Positions 9,949 through 18,591 of a DNA stretch of 39,826 nt are shown in pieces. A model generated the notes under the pieces. The model was not told the DNA's origin. It worked only from the letters and a program-made list of their open reading frames with translations, and searched no databases. The DNA is taken from assembly GCF_002099195.1 (NCBI RefSeq), contig NZ_NBYX01000001.1:1-39826 (forward strand), given 5' to 3'. The position numbers were made by a program, and so were the translations under genes. Source of the DNA: Burkholderia puraquae. Its GTDB lineage: Bacteria; Pseudomonadota; Gammaproteobacteria; Burkholderiales; Burkholderiaceae. Every line of letters begins with the position of its first letter. Within the stretch, counting starts at the first letter, position 1.

Positions 9949-10992
9949 ATGACAGGGTATCAACGCGGCATCGCGCGACGCGTCGCGCTTTACGGGATAG
10001 CGGGCGTCGTTGCGGCTGGCGCAGTCTGGTACGGGATCGGTGTTCGGAAGACGCGCGACGCCGGCATGTCCGGCGTCGCGCCCGCCGGGGCCGTGTCGTT
10101 CGCGTCGGCGGGCGGGACGGCAGCGAGAACCGGGCCCGGCTTCGATGCAAGCGGGCTGCCCCCGGCAATCGCAGGCTCGACTGCGCCGCGCCTGCCGCTC
10201 GACACGCACGGCCATCTCGCAAAGGTCGAGGCGGTGCGTGGCTTCTTCGATTATTTCCTGACCGCGCAAAACCAATTGAGCCACGTGGAATTCGACGCAC
10301 TCGTCGTGCGCGCGATTGCCGCGCAGCTCGACGGTACGGTTGCGCAACACGAAGCGCTCGACGTCTGGGAGCGCTATCGCGCGTATTTCGCCGAACTGGC
10401 GAAGCTGCCGGGCGGCGGCGCCGTGGACAACACGCTCGACCTCCCGGCACTGCAACTCGCGCTCGACCTGCGCGCGACGATCGCGAGCCGCACGCTTGGC
10501 GACTGGAGCGAGCCGTTTTTCGGCACGGAGCAGAAGCTGCAGCGTTACGATCTCGCGCGATTGAAGATCATCCGCGATCCGTCGCTCACCGCGGAACGGA
10601 AGGAGGCAGGTCTTGCCGCGCTCGAGCAGCAACTGCCGGCCGATCAGCGCGTCGAGCGGGAGCGCCAGAAGGAGCAGAACAATGCGATCGCGCAGATCGA
10701 CAAAGTGCAGCAATCGAACGCGACGCCCGATGAAACGCGCGCGCAGCTCGCGCAAACGCTCGGGCCGGAGGCTGCCGAGCGGGTCGTGAAGATGCAGCAG
10801 GCGGACAACGCGTGGCATGCGAAGTACAACGAATATGCGGCACAGCGCGCGCAGATCGATGCGCAGAACTTGCCGACACGGGATCGCGATGCGCAGATCG
10901 CGCAATTGCGGCAGCGCTACTTTACGGAGCCGGGCGAGGCGCGGCGTGCGGCATCGCTCGATCATGGCAGTGCGTCGACGCGCTCGCCATAG
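9949..10992 (+). CDS. lifO: Lipase-specific foldase (steric chaperone), inner-membrane anchored
   Basis: A 347-residue protein, also named LimA/LipB/Act, needed to fold the lipase in the periplasm before secretion. The N-terminus has one membrane segment (residues about 12-31, VALYGIAGVVAAGAVWYGIG), then an Ala/Gly/Pro-rich linker to about residue 85. The foldase signature RxxFDY(F/C)LSA is present as RGFFDYFLTA at 97-106. The rest is the helical embracing domain, rich in Gln, Glu, Ala and Arg, for example RVERERQKEQNNAIAQ. ATG 9949 is chosen over TTG 9946; either way the gene begins within 4 bases of the lipA stop, so the two are translationally coupled. Confidence 0.96.
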   Translation: MTGYQRGIARRVALYGIAGVVAAGAVWYGIGVRKTRDAGMSGVAPAGAVSFASAGGTAARTGPGFDASGLPPAIAGSTAPRLPLDTHGHLAKVEAVRGFFDYFLTAQNQLSHVEFDALVVRAIAAQLDGTVAQHEALDVWERYRAYFAELAKLPGGGAVDNTLDLPALQLALDLRATIASRTLGDWSEPFFGTEQKLQRYDLARLKIIRDPSLTAERKEAGLAALEQQLPADQRVERERQKEQNNAIAQIDKVQQSNATPDETRAQLAQTLGPEAAERVVKMQQADNAWHAKYNEYAAQRAQIDAQNLPTRDRDAQIAQLRQRYFTEPGEARRAASLDHGSASTRSP

Positions 10993-11581
10993 ATCCGGGC
11001 GCGGTCGCGCGGATCGTCGCGCATCGAATGATTTCCGCAACGCGTTGTCGATAGCGGTCAACAGGACAGGGTTGATCACTGCTTCGGCGCGGTCGATACG
11101 CGCCTTATTGTCGAACCGTTCCCGGCGTATATGCGGATTATCGTGACGGCAATCGGCCATACGGCCGCGCCCGTCGTGAACACGTTGGGGTTCCATCCTG
11201 CGAGCACAGGCTCGCACCGCCCTCGATTGCCAGGCACTCACGGGTGCGATGCCGGTCTAGAGCCATTGCTCTGAATCTCCGTTGCGCCGCCGCATAAAAC
11301 AGTCGTCATTCGGTGGGCGAACGCGGGGCATATAACTCCATACGCACTCGGCAAGGTCCGTCGCGCTTCCACGATCGGCCCGTCCGGCAAGGGACACGGC
11401 CTGTTTGCCGATGTCATTCCCGGCCTGCCGGAACCGCGCTCGAACATCCGCTTCGCGATCTGCATTCAAGCGACGAATGTGTGCATCGCAACAATCCATT
11501 TCATTCACGGCAATCGTAACGGTAAGGTGAACGCACGTTCGAATTTGAACGTGCGATGCGAATCCACCATTCGACGATGCC
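10993..11581. other. Gene-free stretch between lifO and the MFS gene
   Basis: Short frames occur on both strands, but none has codon bias, a ribosome site and a recognisable family together. The composition is lower in GC than lifO and looks like decayed DNA. No clear terminator for lifO was found. Near the right end lies a 24-base palindrome (separate entry). Confidence 0.5.
11532..11555. promoter_or_regulatory. Operator-like 24-base palindrome upstream of the MFS operon
   Basis: Nine-base arms CGCACGTTC and GAACGTGCG are perfect and flank GAATTT. The site lies 26 bases before the MFS start codon, where a repressor of TetR or MarR type would block transcription. No regulator gene is adjacent, so the partner must be elsewhere. 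Confidence 0.55.
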
Positions 11582-13084
11582 ATGAAAAAGACTCCCGATC
11601 GATCCGCGCAAGCGACCTCTTCGCCCCCCGGCGTCACGCCGGCAGGCGGCCGGCATGCGCGCGCAGAGGGCCTGCGCCTGCCGGCCAGGCTGGTCGGCCC
11701 GATCGTGCTCGGCACGCTGCTCAATGCGCTGAACTCGTCGATGATCGCGGTCGCGCTCGTCAGCATCCAGCAAGCGTTCAACCCGCAGCGGGTAGCGCAT
11801 GAACGCGCTGACACGATGTGGCTCGTGTCGGGCCTCTATCTCGCGACGGCCGTCGGCCAGCCGACGATGGGGCGGCTCGCCGATCGGTTCGGCGCGAAGC
11901 GGATCTTCTGCATCGGCCTCGCGATCGTATTGATCGCGTCCGCGCTCGCGCCGTTCGCGCCGTCGCTCGGGTGGCTGATTGCGTCGCGCGTCGCGCTCGG
12001 CATCGGCACGTCCGCCGCCTATCCGGCCGGCATGGCGATGATCCGCACGTGGTCGCAGCGGCACGCGAACGGTGCGACGCCGACGGGCGGCCTCGGCGCG
12101 ATCTCGGTCGCGGCGCAGGTGGCCGTCGCGTTCGGGCCGCCACTCGGCGGTGCGCTCGTGCAATTTGCCGGCTGGCGCGCGATCTTCTGGATCAATGTGC
12201 CGATCGTGGTGCTGGCCTTCGCGCTGGCGTGGCTGTGGATCCCGGCCGACGCCGTCCGGCGCGGCGCGCAGGAACGCCGCACGCTGCACGGCACGCTGAA
12301 GGAACTGGACTTGCCGGGCGTCGCGCTGTTCGTCCTGACGCTCGCGAGCCTGTTGCTGTTCCTGCAATCGGTGTCGCGCGAGCCCGACTGGCTGCTGCTC
12401 GTCGCGCTGCTGATCCTGTGCCCGCTGCTGATCCATCGCGAGCGGCAGGCCGCGACGCCGCTGATCGACGTCCGCATGCTGAGCGACAACCGTGCGCTCA
12501 CGAGCACATACCTGCGCTGCGTCGGCACCTACGCGGTGTTCTACGCGATCTTCTATGCGCTGCCGATGTGGCTGCAGGAGGCGAAGCATCTGTCCGCCGC
12601 CGACGCCGGCCTCGTGATGCTGCCGATTGCCGCGGTCGGCACGGTGGCGACGATGCTCGCGACTCGCCTCGCGCACCGTCACGGCTCGCGGCCGGTGCTG
12701 ATCATCGGCTCCGCAATGCTGTGCGTCGGCAGCGTCGTGATGAGTCTCCTCACCAGCGCGATGCCGGTCTGGTCGATCGTGCTGCTGTCGATCGTGTTCG
12801 GCGTGCCGAACGGCTTCAACAATCTCGGCAATCAGGCGGCGCTCTACCAGAGCGCGCCGCTCGACCGGATCGGCACGGCCGCGGGTCTGTACCGCACCGC
12901 GCAGTATGTCGGCGGCAGCCTGTCGTTTGCGCTCGTCGGGCTGGCGCTCGGCCACCCGGCGAGCGATCACGGCCTGCGCGAGCTGGCCATCGTCCTGGCG
13001 GTCATCAGCGTGCTGCTGCTGCTCAACGCGGCATCGAGCCGGCACCTGGATGCCGCCGCTTCTTCCATCCCTCAACAGAAGTGA
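11582..13084 (+). CDS. MFS transporter of the DHA2 (EmrB/QacA) type, 14 membrane segments
   Basis: A 500-residue inner-membrane protein. After about 35 hydrophilic residues the first helix contains GTLLNALNSSMIAVAL, the DHA2 motif with a membrane-embedded Asn where EmrB-type pumps usually have Asp. Motif A follows as GRLADRFGAKR, then RVALGIGTSAAYPAG and the motif C-like region. About 14 hydrophobic stretches fit proton-driven drug or metabolite export. The ribosome site is weak. The next gene starts 9 bases after the stop, so they are co-transcribed, and the palindrome just upstream suggests substrate-inducible repression. The substrate is unknown; export of a toxic intermediate or an aromatic acid would fit the neighbourhood. 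Confidence 0.85.
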   Translation: MKKTPDRSAQATSSPPGVTPAGGRHARAEGLRLPARLVGPIVLGTLLNALNSSMIAVALVSIQQAFNPQRVAHERADTMWLVSGLYLATAVGQPTMGRLADRFGAKRIFCIGLAIVLIASALAPFAPSLGWLIASRVALGIGTSAAYPAGMAMIRTWSQRHANGATPTGGLGAISVAAQVAVAFGPPLGGALVQFAGWRAIFWINVPIVVLAFALAWLWIPADAVRRGAQERRTLHGTLKELDLPGVALFVLTLASLLLFLQSVSREPDWLLLVALLILCPLLIHRERQAATPLIDVRMLSDNRALTSTYLRCVGTYAVFYAIFYALPMWLQEAKHLSAADAGLVMLPIAAVGTVATMLATRLAHRHGSRPVLIIGSAMLCVGSVVMSLLTSAMPVWSIVLLSIVFGVPNGFNNLGNQAALYQSAPLDRIGTAAGLYRTAQYVGGSLSFALVGLALGHPASDHGLRELAIVLAVISVLLLLNAASSRHLDAAASSIPQQK

Positions 13085-13093
13085 GGCTCATAC

Positions 13094-13681
13094 ATGTCCA
13101 TTCCGACGCTCAATCGCACTGTCGCCCTGGTCGCCATCGATCTGCAGAACGGTATCGTGTCGCTGCCGGTCGTGCCTTATACCGGCGCGCAGGTTGTTGC
13201 GAAGACGGTCGCGCTCGCGACCGCGTTCCGCGCGCTGCACCTCCCCGTCATCTACGTGCACACGAGCTACCAGCCGGACGGCGGCGTTGCGCTGAAGGTC
13301 AAGACGGATGCGCCGTCAGCGCCGCCGAATCTCGACCCGGAATGGAGCGCGTTCGCGCCGGCGCTTGGCGTGGGGCCGTCCGACATCATCGTGACGAAGC
13401 ACCAGTGGGGCGCGTTCACCGGCACCGACCTTGACGTGCAACTGCGCCGGCGCGGCATCACGGACATCGTGCTGACCGGGATCGCGACCAACATCGGCGT
13501 CGAATCGACGGCGCGCCAGGCATACGAGAACAACTACAACGTCGTCGTCGTCAGCGACGCGGTCAGCACGTCGTCCACCGACGCGCAGGCCTTCGCGCTG
13601 ACGCAGATCTTCCCGAAACTCGGGCAGGTCGCCGCGACGGCCGACGTGGAGGCGGCACTCGAGCAGGCGTATTCGCGGTGA
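13094..13681 (+). CDS. Isochorismatase-family hydrolase with Gly in place of the catalytic Cys
   Basis: A 195-residue cytoplasmic protein of the cysteine-hydrolase fold. Asp16 (VAIDLQNG) and Lys102 (IVTKHQWGAF) of the family triad are present, and the cis-peptide region reads GIATNIGVESTARQAYE. The position that carries the nucleophilic Cys in amidases and nicotinamidases (ATNxCVEST) is Gly135. In this fold, members lacking the Cys include vinyl-ether hydrolases of the isochorismatase kind, which act by Asp acid catalysis, so this is probably not an amidase; this is an inference. It follows the MFS gene by 9 bases and probably works on the same compound. Confidence 0.85.
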   Translation: MSIPTLNRTVALVAIDLQNGIVSLPVVPYTGAQVVAKTVALATAFRALHLPVIYVHTSYQPDGGVALKVKTDAPSAPPNLDPEWSAFAPALGVGPSDIIVTKHQWGAFTGTDLDVQLRRRGITDIVLTGIATNIGVESTARQAYENNYNVVVVSDAVSTSSTDAQAFALTQIFPKLGQVAATADVEAALEQAYSR

Positions 13682-13739
13682 ACGGAGCAGCGTGTTCAGC
13701 GCGCACCATCCCTACGCAGTCCTTTACCGAGGCATGACG

Positions 13740-14903
13740 ATGATCAAGACCGATGCATGGGTTCTCTACGCAGGACCGGAACCGAGCAGGAAGCAGGCGC
13801 CCGTGGCGGGCGAGCTGCGTCGCGAGACCTTCGAATTCTCCAATCTGGAAGCCGACGAGGTGCTGGTCGAACCGCTGTACGGCTCGTGGGAGGCGAACCT
13901 AGACCACGCGCTGTCGCGCAACCCGGTGGACATCTGCCGGCAGCGCCGCGAGGACAAGATCGTGCTCGGCAACGGCGCACTGGTGCGCATCGTCGAGCGC
14001 GGCAGCGGCGTGAAGACGCTGAAGGAAGGCGAGATCTGCATGGTGATGCCGTTCGGCAAGCGCGACGAAAACGGGTTCGCCGAACTCGTCTACGCGTACG
14101 ACGCGCCGGGCACGATCGGCGTGATGGCGCAGCGAACCAAGATGCGCGCCGACAACCTGGTGGCGGTGCCGACGGACAGCCGGCATTCGCTGCTGCAATG
14201 GGCGACCTACGGCCGCTACTTCACCGCCTGGGACAACTGGAAGGTGGCGTCGGCGTGCTGGCGATCGCAGCTGCCGGACGTCGATCCGGCCGACTACCTG
14301 GTGTTCGGCTGGGGCGGCGGCACGACGCTCGCCGAGCTGCAGCTCGCGAAGCGCGAGGGCTTTCGCGTCGCGATGACGGCGAGCAACGACCGGCGCCTCG
14401 ACGAGCTCGCGAAGCTCGGCATCACGCCGGTCGATCGCCGCAAGTTCCCGAACCTCGCGTATGACGACGAGCGCTACAAGGCCGATCCCGAGTACCAGGC
14501 GAGCTACCGGGAGTCGGAGCGCGTGTTCGCGGAAACGATCGCGGAACTGAGCGGCGGCCGTGGCGTCGCGATCTTCCTCGACAACCTTGGCGGCGCGCTG
14601 TACCGCGCGACGACGCGCGTGGTCGGCCGCACCGGCATCATCGCGACGGTCGGCTGGAAGACCGGGATGCGCCTGTGGAACCTGCGCGCGACGGAATGCA
14701 TCAATCGCCGCCTGCACATTCACACGCATGCGTGGCGCTACGACGACAGCATCACGATCCGCGATTTCCAGGAAGCGAGCGGCTGGATCGGCCAGGAGCC
14801 GACCGAGATCTTCGATTTCGACGAGGTGCCGAAGCTCGCGTCCGACTATCTGAACGGGAAGATCCAGACATATTTCCCGATCTACCGGATCAACGCCGTC
14901 TGA
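13740..14903 (+). CDS. Zinc-free MDR-superfamily NAD(P)H-dependent reductase
   Basis: A 387-residue protein of the medium-chain dehydrogenase/reductase superfamily. The N-terminal half resembles a GroES-like domain (DEVLVEPLYGSWEANL; GNGALVRIVERGSGV), and the second half holds a Rossmann fold with FGWGGGTTLAELQLAKREGFRVAMTAS as the nucleotide-binding loop, then IFLDNLGGALYRATTRVV. The usual GHE zinc motif is absent, so an enoyl reductase or quinone-reductase type is more likely than an alcohol dehydrogenase. ATG 13740 is chosen because GAGG lies nine bases upstream; ATG 13734 is an alternative. It lies 58 bases after the hydrolase gene and is probably in the same operon. The substrate is unknown. 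Confidence 0.75.
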   Translation: MIKTDAWVLYAGPEPSRKQAPVAGELRRETFEFSNLEADEVLVEPLYGSWEANLDHALSRNPVDICRQRREDKIVLGNGALVRIVERGSGVKTLKEGEICMVMPFGKRDENGFAELVYAYDAPGTIGVMAQRTKMRADNLVAVPTDSRHSLLQWATYGRYFTAWDNWKVASACWRSQLPDVDPADYLVFGWGGGTTLAELQLAKREGFRVAMTASNDRRLDELAKLGITPVDRRKFPNLAYDDERYKADPEYQASYRESERVFAETIAELSGGRGVAIFLDNLGGALYRATTRVVGRTGIIATVGWKTGMRLWNLRATECINRRLHIHTHAWRYDDSITIRDFQEASGWIGQEPTEIFDFDEVPKLASDYLNGKIQTYFPIYRINAV

Positions 14904-14914
14904 GCGGCAAGTCG

Positions 14915-14976
14915 CGCGCCGCGCCCGCATCGCTGCATGATGGTTAGGCATGCAGATGATGTCGGTGCGCGGCGCG
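14915..14976 (+). terminator. Long nested inverted repeat between the MDR and CoA-transferase genes
   Basis: Outer arms CGCGCCGCGC (14915-14924) and GCGCGGCGCG (14967-14976) enclose inner arms CTGCATG (14933-14939) and CATGCAG (14949-14955), with extra CATC/GATG pairing between. No T run follows. It could be a terminator or attenuator that separates the two gene sets, or a stabilising structure within one long transcript. Confidence 0.45.
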
Positions 14977-15005
14977 TCGTGCAATCCATCTGATGGGAGA
15001 ACGGC

Positions 15006-16244
15006 ATGGCCACTGTGGAAATCGGGGGCGTCGACGCCGGCGCGGCGTCGGGCGCCTCCAAACCGGCGCCGCTCGACGGCGTTCGCGTGATCGACGCCGC
15101 GACGTTGTTCGCGGGCCCGCTTGCGGCGACGATGCTCGCGGACTACGGCGCCGACGTGATCAAGGTCGAGCATCCGGACGGCGATCCGGCACGCAAGTAC
15201 GGCGCGCGTCGCGACGACGTGCCTTTGTGGTGGAAGGTGCTCGCGCGCAACAAGCGGGCGGTCACGCTGAATCTCGGCACGGCCGATGGCCAGCGGATCT
15301 TCCGCGAACTGGCGGCGCAGGCGGACGTGGTCGTCGAGAATTTCCGGCCCGGCACGCTCGAACGCTGGGGCCTCGGCTACGACGTGCTGTCCGCGATCAA
15401 CCCGCGGCTCGTGCTGGTGCGGGTGACGGGCTTCGGCCAGTTCGGCCCGTATGCGAGTCGCCCGGGCTTCGGTACGCTGGCCGAGGCGATGAGCGGGCTC
15501 GCATCGATCACCGGCGAGGCGGACGGGCCGCCGCTCCTGCCGTCGTTTCCGCTCGCCGACACGGTCGCGGGGCTGACCGCCGCGTTCGCGATCATGACCG
15601 CGCTGAAGGCGCGCGAGCACACCGGGCGCGGCCAGGTCGTCGATCTCGCGATCATCGAGACGATGCTCGCCGCGATGGGCGCGCAAGTCGCGAGCTACGA
15701 CCAGACGGGCCGGGTGCCCGAGCGCACCGGCAATCGTTCGCCGAACAATTCGCCGCGCGGCGTTTACCGCACGTCGGACGGCAAGTGGGTCGCGCTGTCG
15801 ACGTCGGCGCACAGCATCGCCGAGCGCGTGATGCGCCTCGTCGGCCGCGCGGACCTGATCGACGAACCATGGTTCGCGAACGGCGCCGAGCGCGCGAAGC
15901 ATGCTGACGAACTGGATGCGGCGGTCGGCGGCTGGATCGGGCAGCGCACACGCGATGAGGTGATTGCCGAATTCGAGCGCGCGCAGGCGGCGGTCGCGCC
16001 GATCTACGACGTCGCCGACGTGCTGCGCGATCCGCAGTACGCGGCGCTCGGCTCGGTCGTGTCGGTGCCCGACGCGGAGCTCGGCGCGTTCCGCACGCAC
16101 AACGTGCCGTTCAGGCTGTCCGACACGCCTGGCGCGATCCGCTGGGGGGGACCTGCGCGCGGCACGCACAACGACGAAGTATTCGGCGCATTGGGGCTGG
16201 AGCGGCGCGAGATCGCCGATTTGACCGAACGAGGCGTGTTATGA
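15006..16244 (+). CDS. Class III (CaiB/BaiF) CoA-transferase, first copy
   Basis: A 412-residue cytoplasmic enzyme that moves CoA from a donor such as succinyl-CoA to an organic acid. The start is set by GGGAGA before ATG 15006. Family features: LDGVRVIDAATLFAGPLAA and LADYGADVIKVEHPDGDPAR near the N-terminus, RNKRAVTLNL, ENFRPGTLERWGLGY, TGFGQFGPYASRPGFGTLAE, and the likely catalytic Asp185 in FPLADTVAGLTAA, followed by GRGQVVDLAIIETML. Its stop overlaps the next start (ATGA), so it is translationally coupled to the CitE-like lyase. That pairing is typical of routes that activate a hydroxy-dicarboxylate (for example citramalate) and cleave it. A second copy lies at 25588. Confidence 0.9.
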   Translation: MATVEIGGVDAGAASGASKPAPLDGVRVIDAATLFAGPLAATMLADYGADVIKVEHPDGDPARKYGARRDDVPLWWKVLARNKRAVTLNLGTADGQRIFRELAAQADVVVENFRPGTLERWGLGYDVLSAINPRLVLVRVTGFGQFGPYASRPGFGTLAEAMSGLASITGEADGPPLLPSFPLADTVAGLTAAFAIMTALKAREHTGRGQVVDLAIIETMLAAMGAQVASYDQTGRVPERTGNRSPNNSPRGVYRTSDGKWVALSTSAHSIAERVMRLVGRADLIDEPWFANGAERAKHADELDAAVGGWIGQRTRDEVIAEFERAQAAVAPIYDVADVLRDPQYAALGSVVSVPDAELGAFRTHNVPFRLSDTPGAIRWGGPARGTHNDEVFGALGLERREIADLTERGVL

Positions 16245-17113
16245 AAACCAGTGCAACTTACCGCAGTTACCTCTACGTGCCCGCGCACAAGGCCCAGGTG
16301 GTGGAGAAGGCGTACGCAAGCGAAGCCGATGCCATTGTGCTCGACCTCGAGGATGCCGTGCCGGCCAGCCACAAGGCCGAGGCGCGCCAGGCAGCCGCCG
16401 CGATTCTCGCGGAAGGTCCGCCGAAGCCGACGTACGTGCGGATCAACCCGATCGGCAGCCCGTGGTGCCGCGACGACGTCGACGCGATCGCTCAGCCGGC
16501 GCTGCTGGCGCTGCGCCTGCCCAAATGCGACCTGCCGCAGCAGGTCCAGGAGGTCGCGGGCTGGCTCGACGCGCTCGGCTGCGATGCGGGCATCCAGATC
16601 CTGATCGAGTCGGCGTACGGCGTCGAGACGGCTTACCAGCTCGCGACCGCGTCCCCGCGGCTCGAACGGATCGGGCTCGGCGAGAGCGACCTGCGCGCGG
16701 ACCTGCAAATCGGCGTCGACAACTTCACGCTCGAGGTGTGCCGCGCGCGCTGCGTCGTCGCGTCGCGCGCGGCGGGGCTGAACGGGCCGATCCAGACCGT
16801 CTATCACACGCTGCCCGATCTCGACGGGCTGAAGGAATCGACGCTGCGCGCGAAATCGATGGGGTTCCTCGGCCGCTTCGCGATCCATCCGTCGCAGCTC
16901 CCGGTGATCAACGAGGTGTTCACGCCGTCGGACGACGAGATCCGCGCGGCCGAGCGCGTGCTCGAGGCGGTCGATGCGGCGGCGGGCAAGGCCTCGGCGT
17001 CGTCGGTGTTCGTGCTGCCGGACGGCCGTGTGGTCGCGCCGCCGCTGATCGCCAACGCGCGCGTGACACTCGCACTCGCGAACACGCTTCGACTCAGTGG
17101 AGCACTGGCATGA
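16241..17113 (+). CDS. HpcH/HpaI (CitE-like) acyl-CoA lyase, first copy
   Basis: A 290-residue TIM-barrel protein of the citrate lyase beta/malyl-CoA lyase family. Visible active-site elements are LDLEDAVP (34-41), Arg67 in YVRINP, the Mg ligand Glu123 in ILIESAYGV, Asp150 in GLGESDLRADL, and the C-terminal FAIHPSQLPVIN. Such enzymes split (S)-malyl-, citramalyl- or related beta-hydroxyacyl-CoA into acetyl-CoA (or propionyl-CoA) plus an oxoacid. It is coupled by ATGA overlaps to the CoA-transferase before it and to the MmgE/PrpD gene after it. The combination suggests it cleaves the CoA ester made by its neighbour; substrate specificity cannot be read. Confidence 0.9.
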   Translation: MKTSATYRSYLYVPAHKAQVVEKAYASEADAIVLDLEDAVPASHKAEARQAAAAILAEGPPKPTYVRINPIGSPWCRDDVDAIAQPALLALRLPKCDLPQQVQEVAGWLDALGCDAGIQILIESAYGVETAYQLATASPRLERIGLGESDLRADLQIGVDNFTLEVCRARCVVASRAAGLNGPIQTVYHTLPDLDGLKESTLRAKSMGFLGRFAIHPSQLPVINEVFTPSDDEIRAAERVLEAVDAAAGKASASSVFVLPDGRVVAPPLIANARVTLALANTLRLSGALA

Positions 17114-18591
17114 GCACACCCGAGACGCTTACCGCTCCGGCGACGGCCGCGACAAGCCGGCCTGCGCCACCCGACGGCATCATCGGTGCGCTCGGCCGCT
17201 TCGCGGCGGCGGTGCGCGCAGAAGGGCTGGATCGCAGGCTGCGTGTCGAGGCCGCCGCGCGCGTGCTCGACCTGGTCGGCAACAGCCTGATTGCGCACGA
17301 CGAACCGGTCGCACAGTCGGTGCTGCAGGTCGTGCGGCGCTGGGCCGGCACCGGCCCGGCGAGCGTGCTCGGCGCGCCCGACCGGCTGCCGGCCGCGAGC
17401 GCCGCGCTCGTCAACGGCACGCTCGCGCATGCGATGGATTTCGACGATTCGCACATGCTGTCGGTGCTGCACCCGAGCGCGTCCGTGATCCCGGCCGCGC
17501 TCGCCGCCGCGCAGGCGAGCGGCGCGTCGGGCGCGGCGCTGCTCGATGCGATCACGGTCGGCACCGAGGTGTGCATCCGGCTCGGCGTTGCCGCTTACAA
17601 CGAGCAGCTCGGCAATTCGGTGTTCTTCGAACGCGGCCAGCACGCGACGTCGATCTGCGGCACGGTCGGCGCGGCGGCGGCCGCGGCGATGCTATTCGGG
17701 CTCGATGCCGCGCAGATCGCGGCGGCGCTCGGCATTGCCGCAAGCATGGGCGCGGGCCTGCTCGAAGCAAACCGCACCGGCGGCTCGGTGAAGCGGATCC
17801 ACTGCGGCTGGGCGGCGCACGCCGGCGTGAGCGCGGCGGAACTGGCGGGCGCGGGCGTGACCGCGCCGCCGACCGCGCTCGAAGGCCGCTTCGGCTTCTT
17901 CCACGCGTGGTGCGGCGACCTCGCCGACGTCGACGTGGTGCTGCGCGGCCTGGGCGACGCATGGGAGACGAGCCGGATCATCTTCAAGCCGTATCCGTGC
18001 AACCATTTCACGCATCCGGGCATCGACGCGGCGCTGCAACTGAAGGCACAAGGCGTGACGGCGGACGATGTGGTATCGGCCGAGCTGCGGGTCGCGACGT
18101 CGACGCTGCGCACGATCGGCGAGCCGGCGGAGCTGAAGGCGAATCCGCCGAACGGCTATGCGGCGGCATTCTCGGGGCCGTACACGGTCGCGGCGGCGCT
18201 GCTCGGCGGCGGCGGGCTCGGCGTCTGGTTCGACGATTTCGGCGATGCGCTTGCGCAGGACCCCGCACGGCGCGCACTGGCCGCGAAGGTGCGCTGCGTG
18301 GCCGATCCGTGGTGCGACGCGCGCTTCCCGAATTTCCTGCCGGCCGTGCTGCGCGTCGAGCTGCGCGACGGGCAGGTGCGCGAGGCACGGATCGAGTCGA
18401 GCAAGGGCACCCATTCGCGGCCGCTGACCGAACAGGAGCTCACTGCGAAATTCGTGCTGGCGGCGAGTTCGGCGCTCGGCATGACGCGTGCGCTCGCGCT
18501 GCGCGACGCGGTGCAGGCACTGGCCGACGGCGCGCCGCTCGACGCGCTCGCGGCGCTGACGTCAGGCACTGAAGGAGGCCCCGGATCTTGA
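17110..18591 (+). CDS. MmgE/PrpD-family protein, cytoplasmic type
   Basis: A 493-residue protein. The family includes 2-methylcitrate dehydratase, cis-aconitate decarboxylase and iminodisuccinate epimerase. Landmarks are GTLAHAMDFDDSH (residues 103-115) followed by LHPSASVIPAALAAAQ, GQHATSICGTVGAAAAAAMLFGL, GGSVKRIHCGWAAHAG and KPYPCNHFTHPGIDAAL. The DFDDSH form is that of MmgE/decarboxylase-like members rather than the DFNDxxxxxEWGHPSDN form of PrpD proper. There is no signal peptide. It overlaps the lyase before it (ATGA) and the cyclase after it (TTGA). The actual reaction is open: dehydration, isomerisation, epimerisation or decarboxylation of a polycarboxylate. Confidence 0.88.
   Translation: MSTPETLTAPATAATSRPAPPDGIIGALGRFAAAVRAEGLDRRLRVEAAARVLDLVGNSLIAHDEPVAQSVLQVVRRWAGTGPASVLGAPDRLPAASAALVNGTLAHAMDFDDSHMLSVLHPSASVIPAALAAAQASGASGAALLDAITVGTEVCIRLGVAAYNEQLGNSVFFERGQHATSICGTVGAAAAAAMLFGLDAAQIAAALGIAASMGAGLLEANRTGGSVKRIHCGWAAHAGVSAAELAGAGVTAPPTALEGRFGFFHAWCGDLADVDVVLRGLGDAWETSRIIFKPYPCNHFTHPGIDAALQLKAQGVTADDVVSAELRVATSTLRTIGEPAELKANPPNGYAAAFSGPYTVAAALLGGGGLGVWFDDFGDALAQDPARRALAAKVRCVADPWCDARFPNFLPAVLRVELRDGQVREARIESSKGTHSRPLTEQELTAKFVLAASSALGMTRALALRDAVQALADGAPLDALAALTSGTEGGPGS

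Noticed and set aside
10993..11581. Short frames on both strands, one resembling a SET-like or acetyltransferase scrap
   Set aside because: Similarity too short and no start or ribosome site; treated as decayed intergenic DNA.
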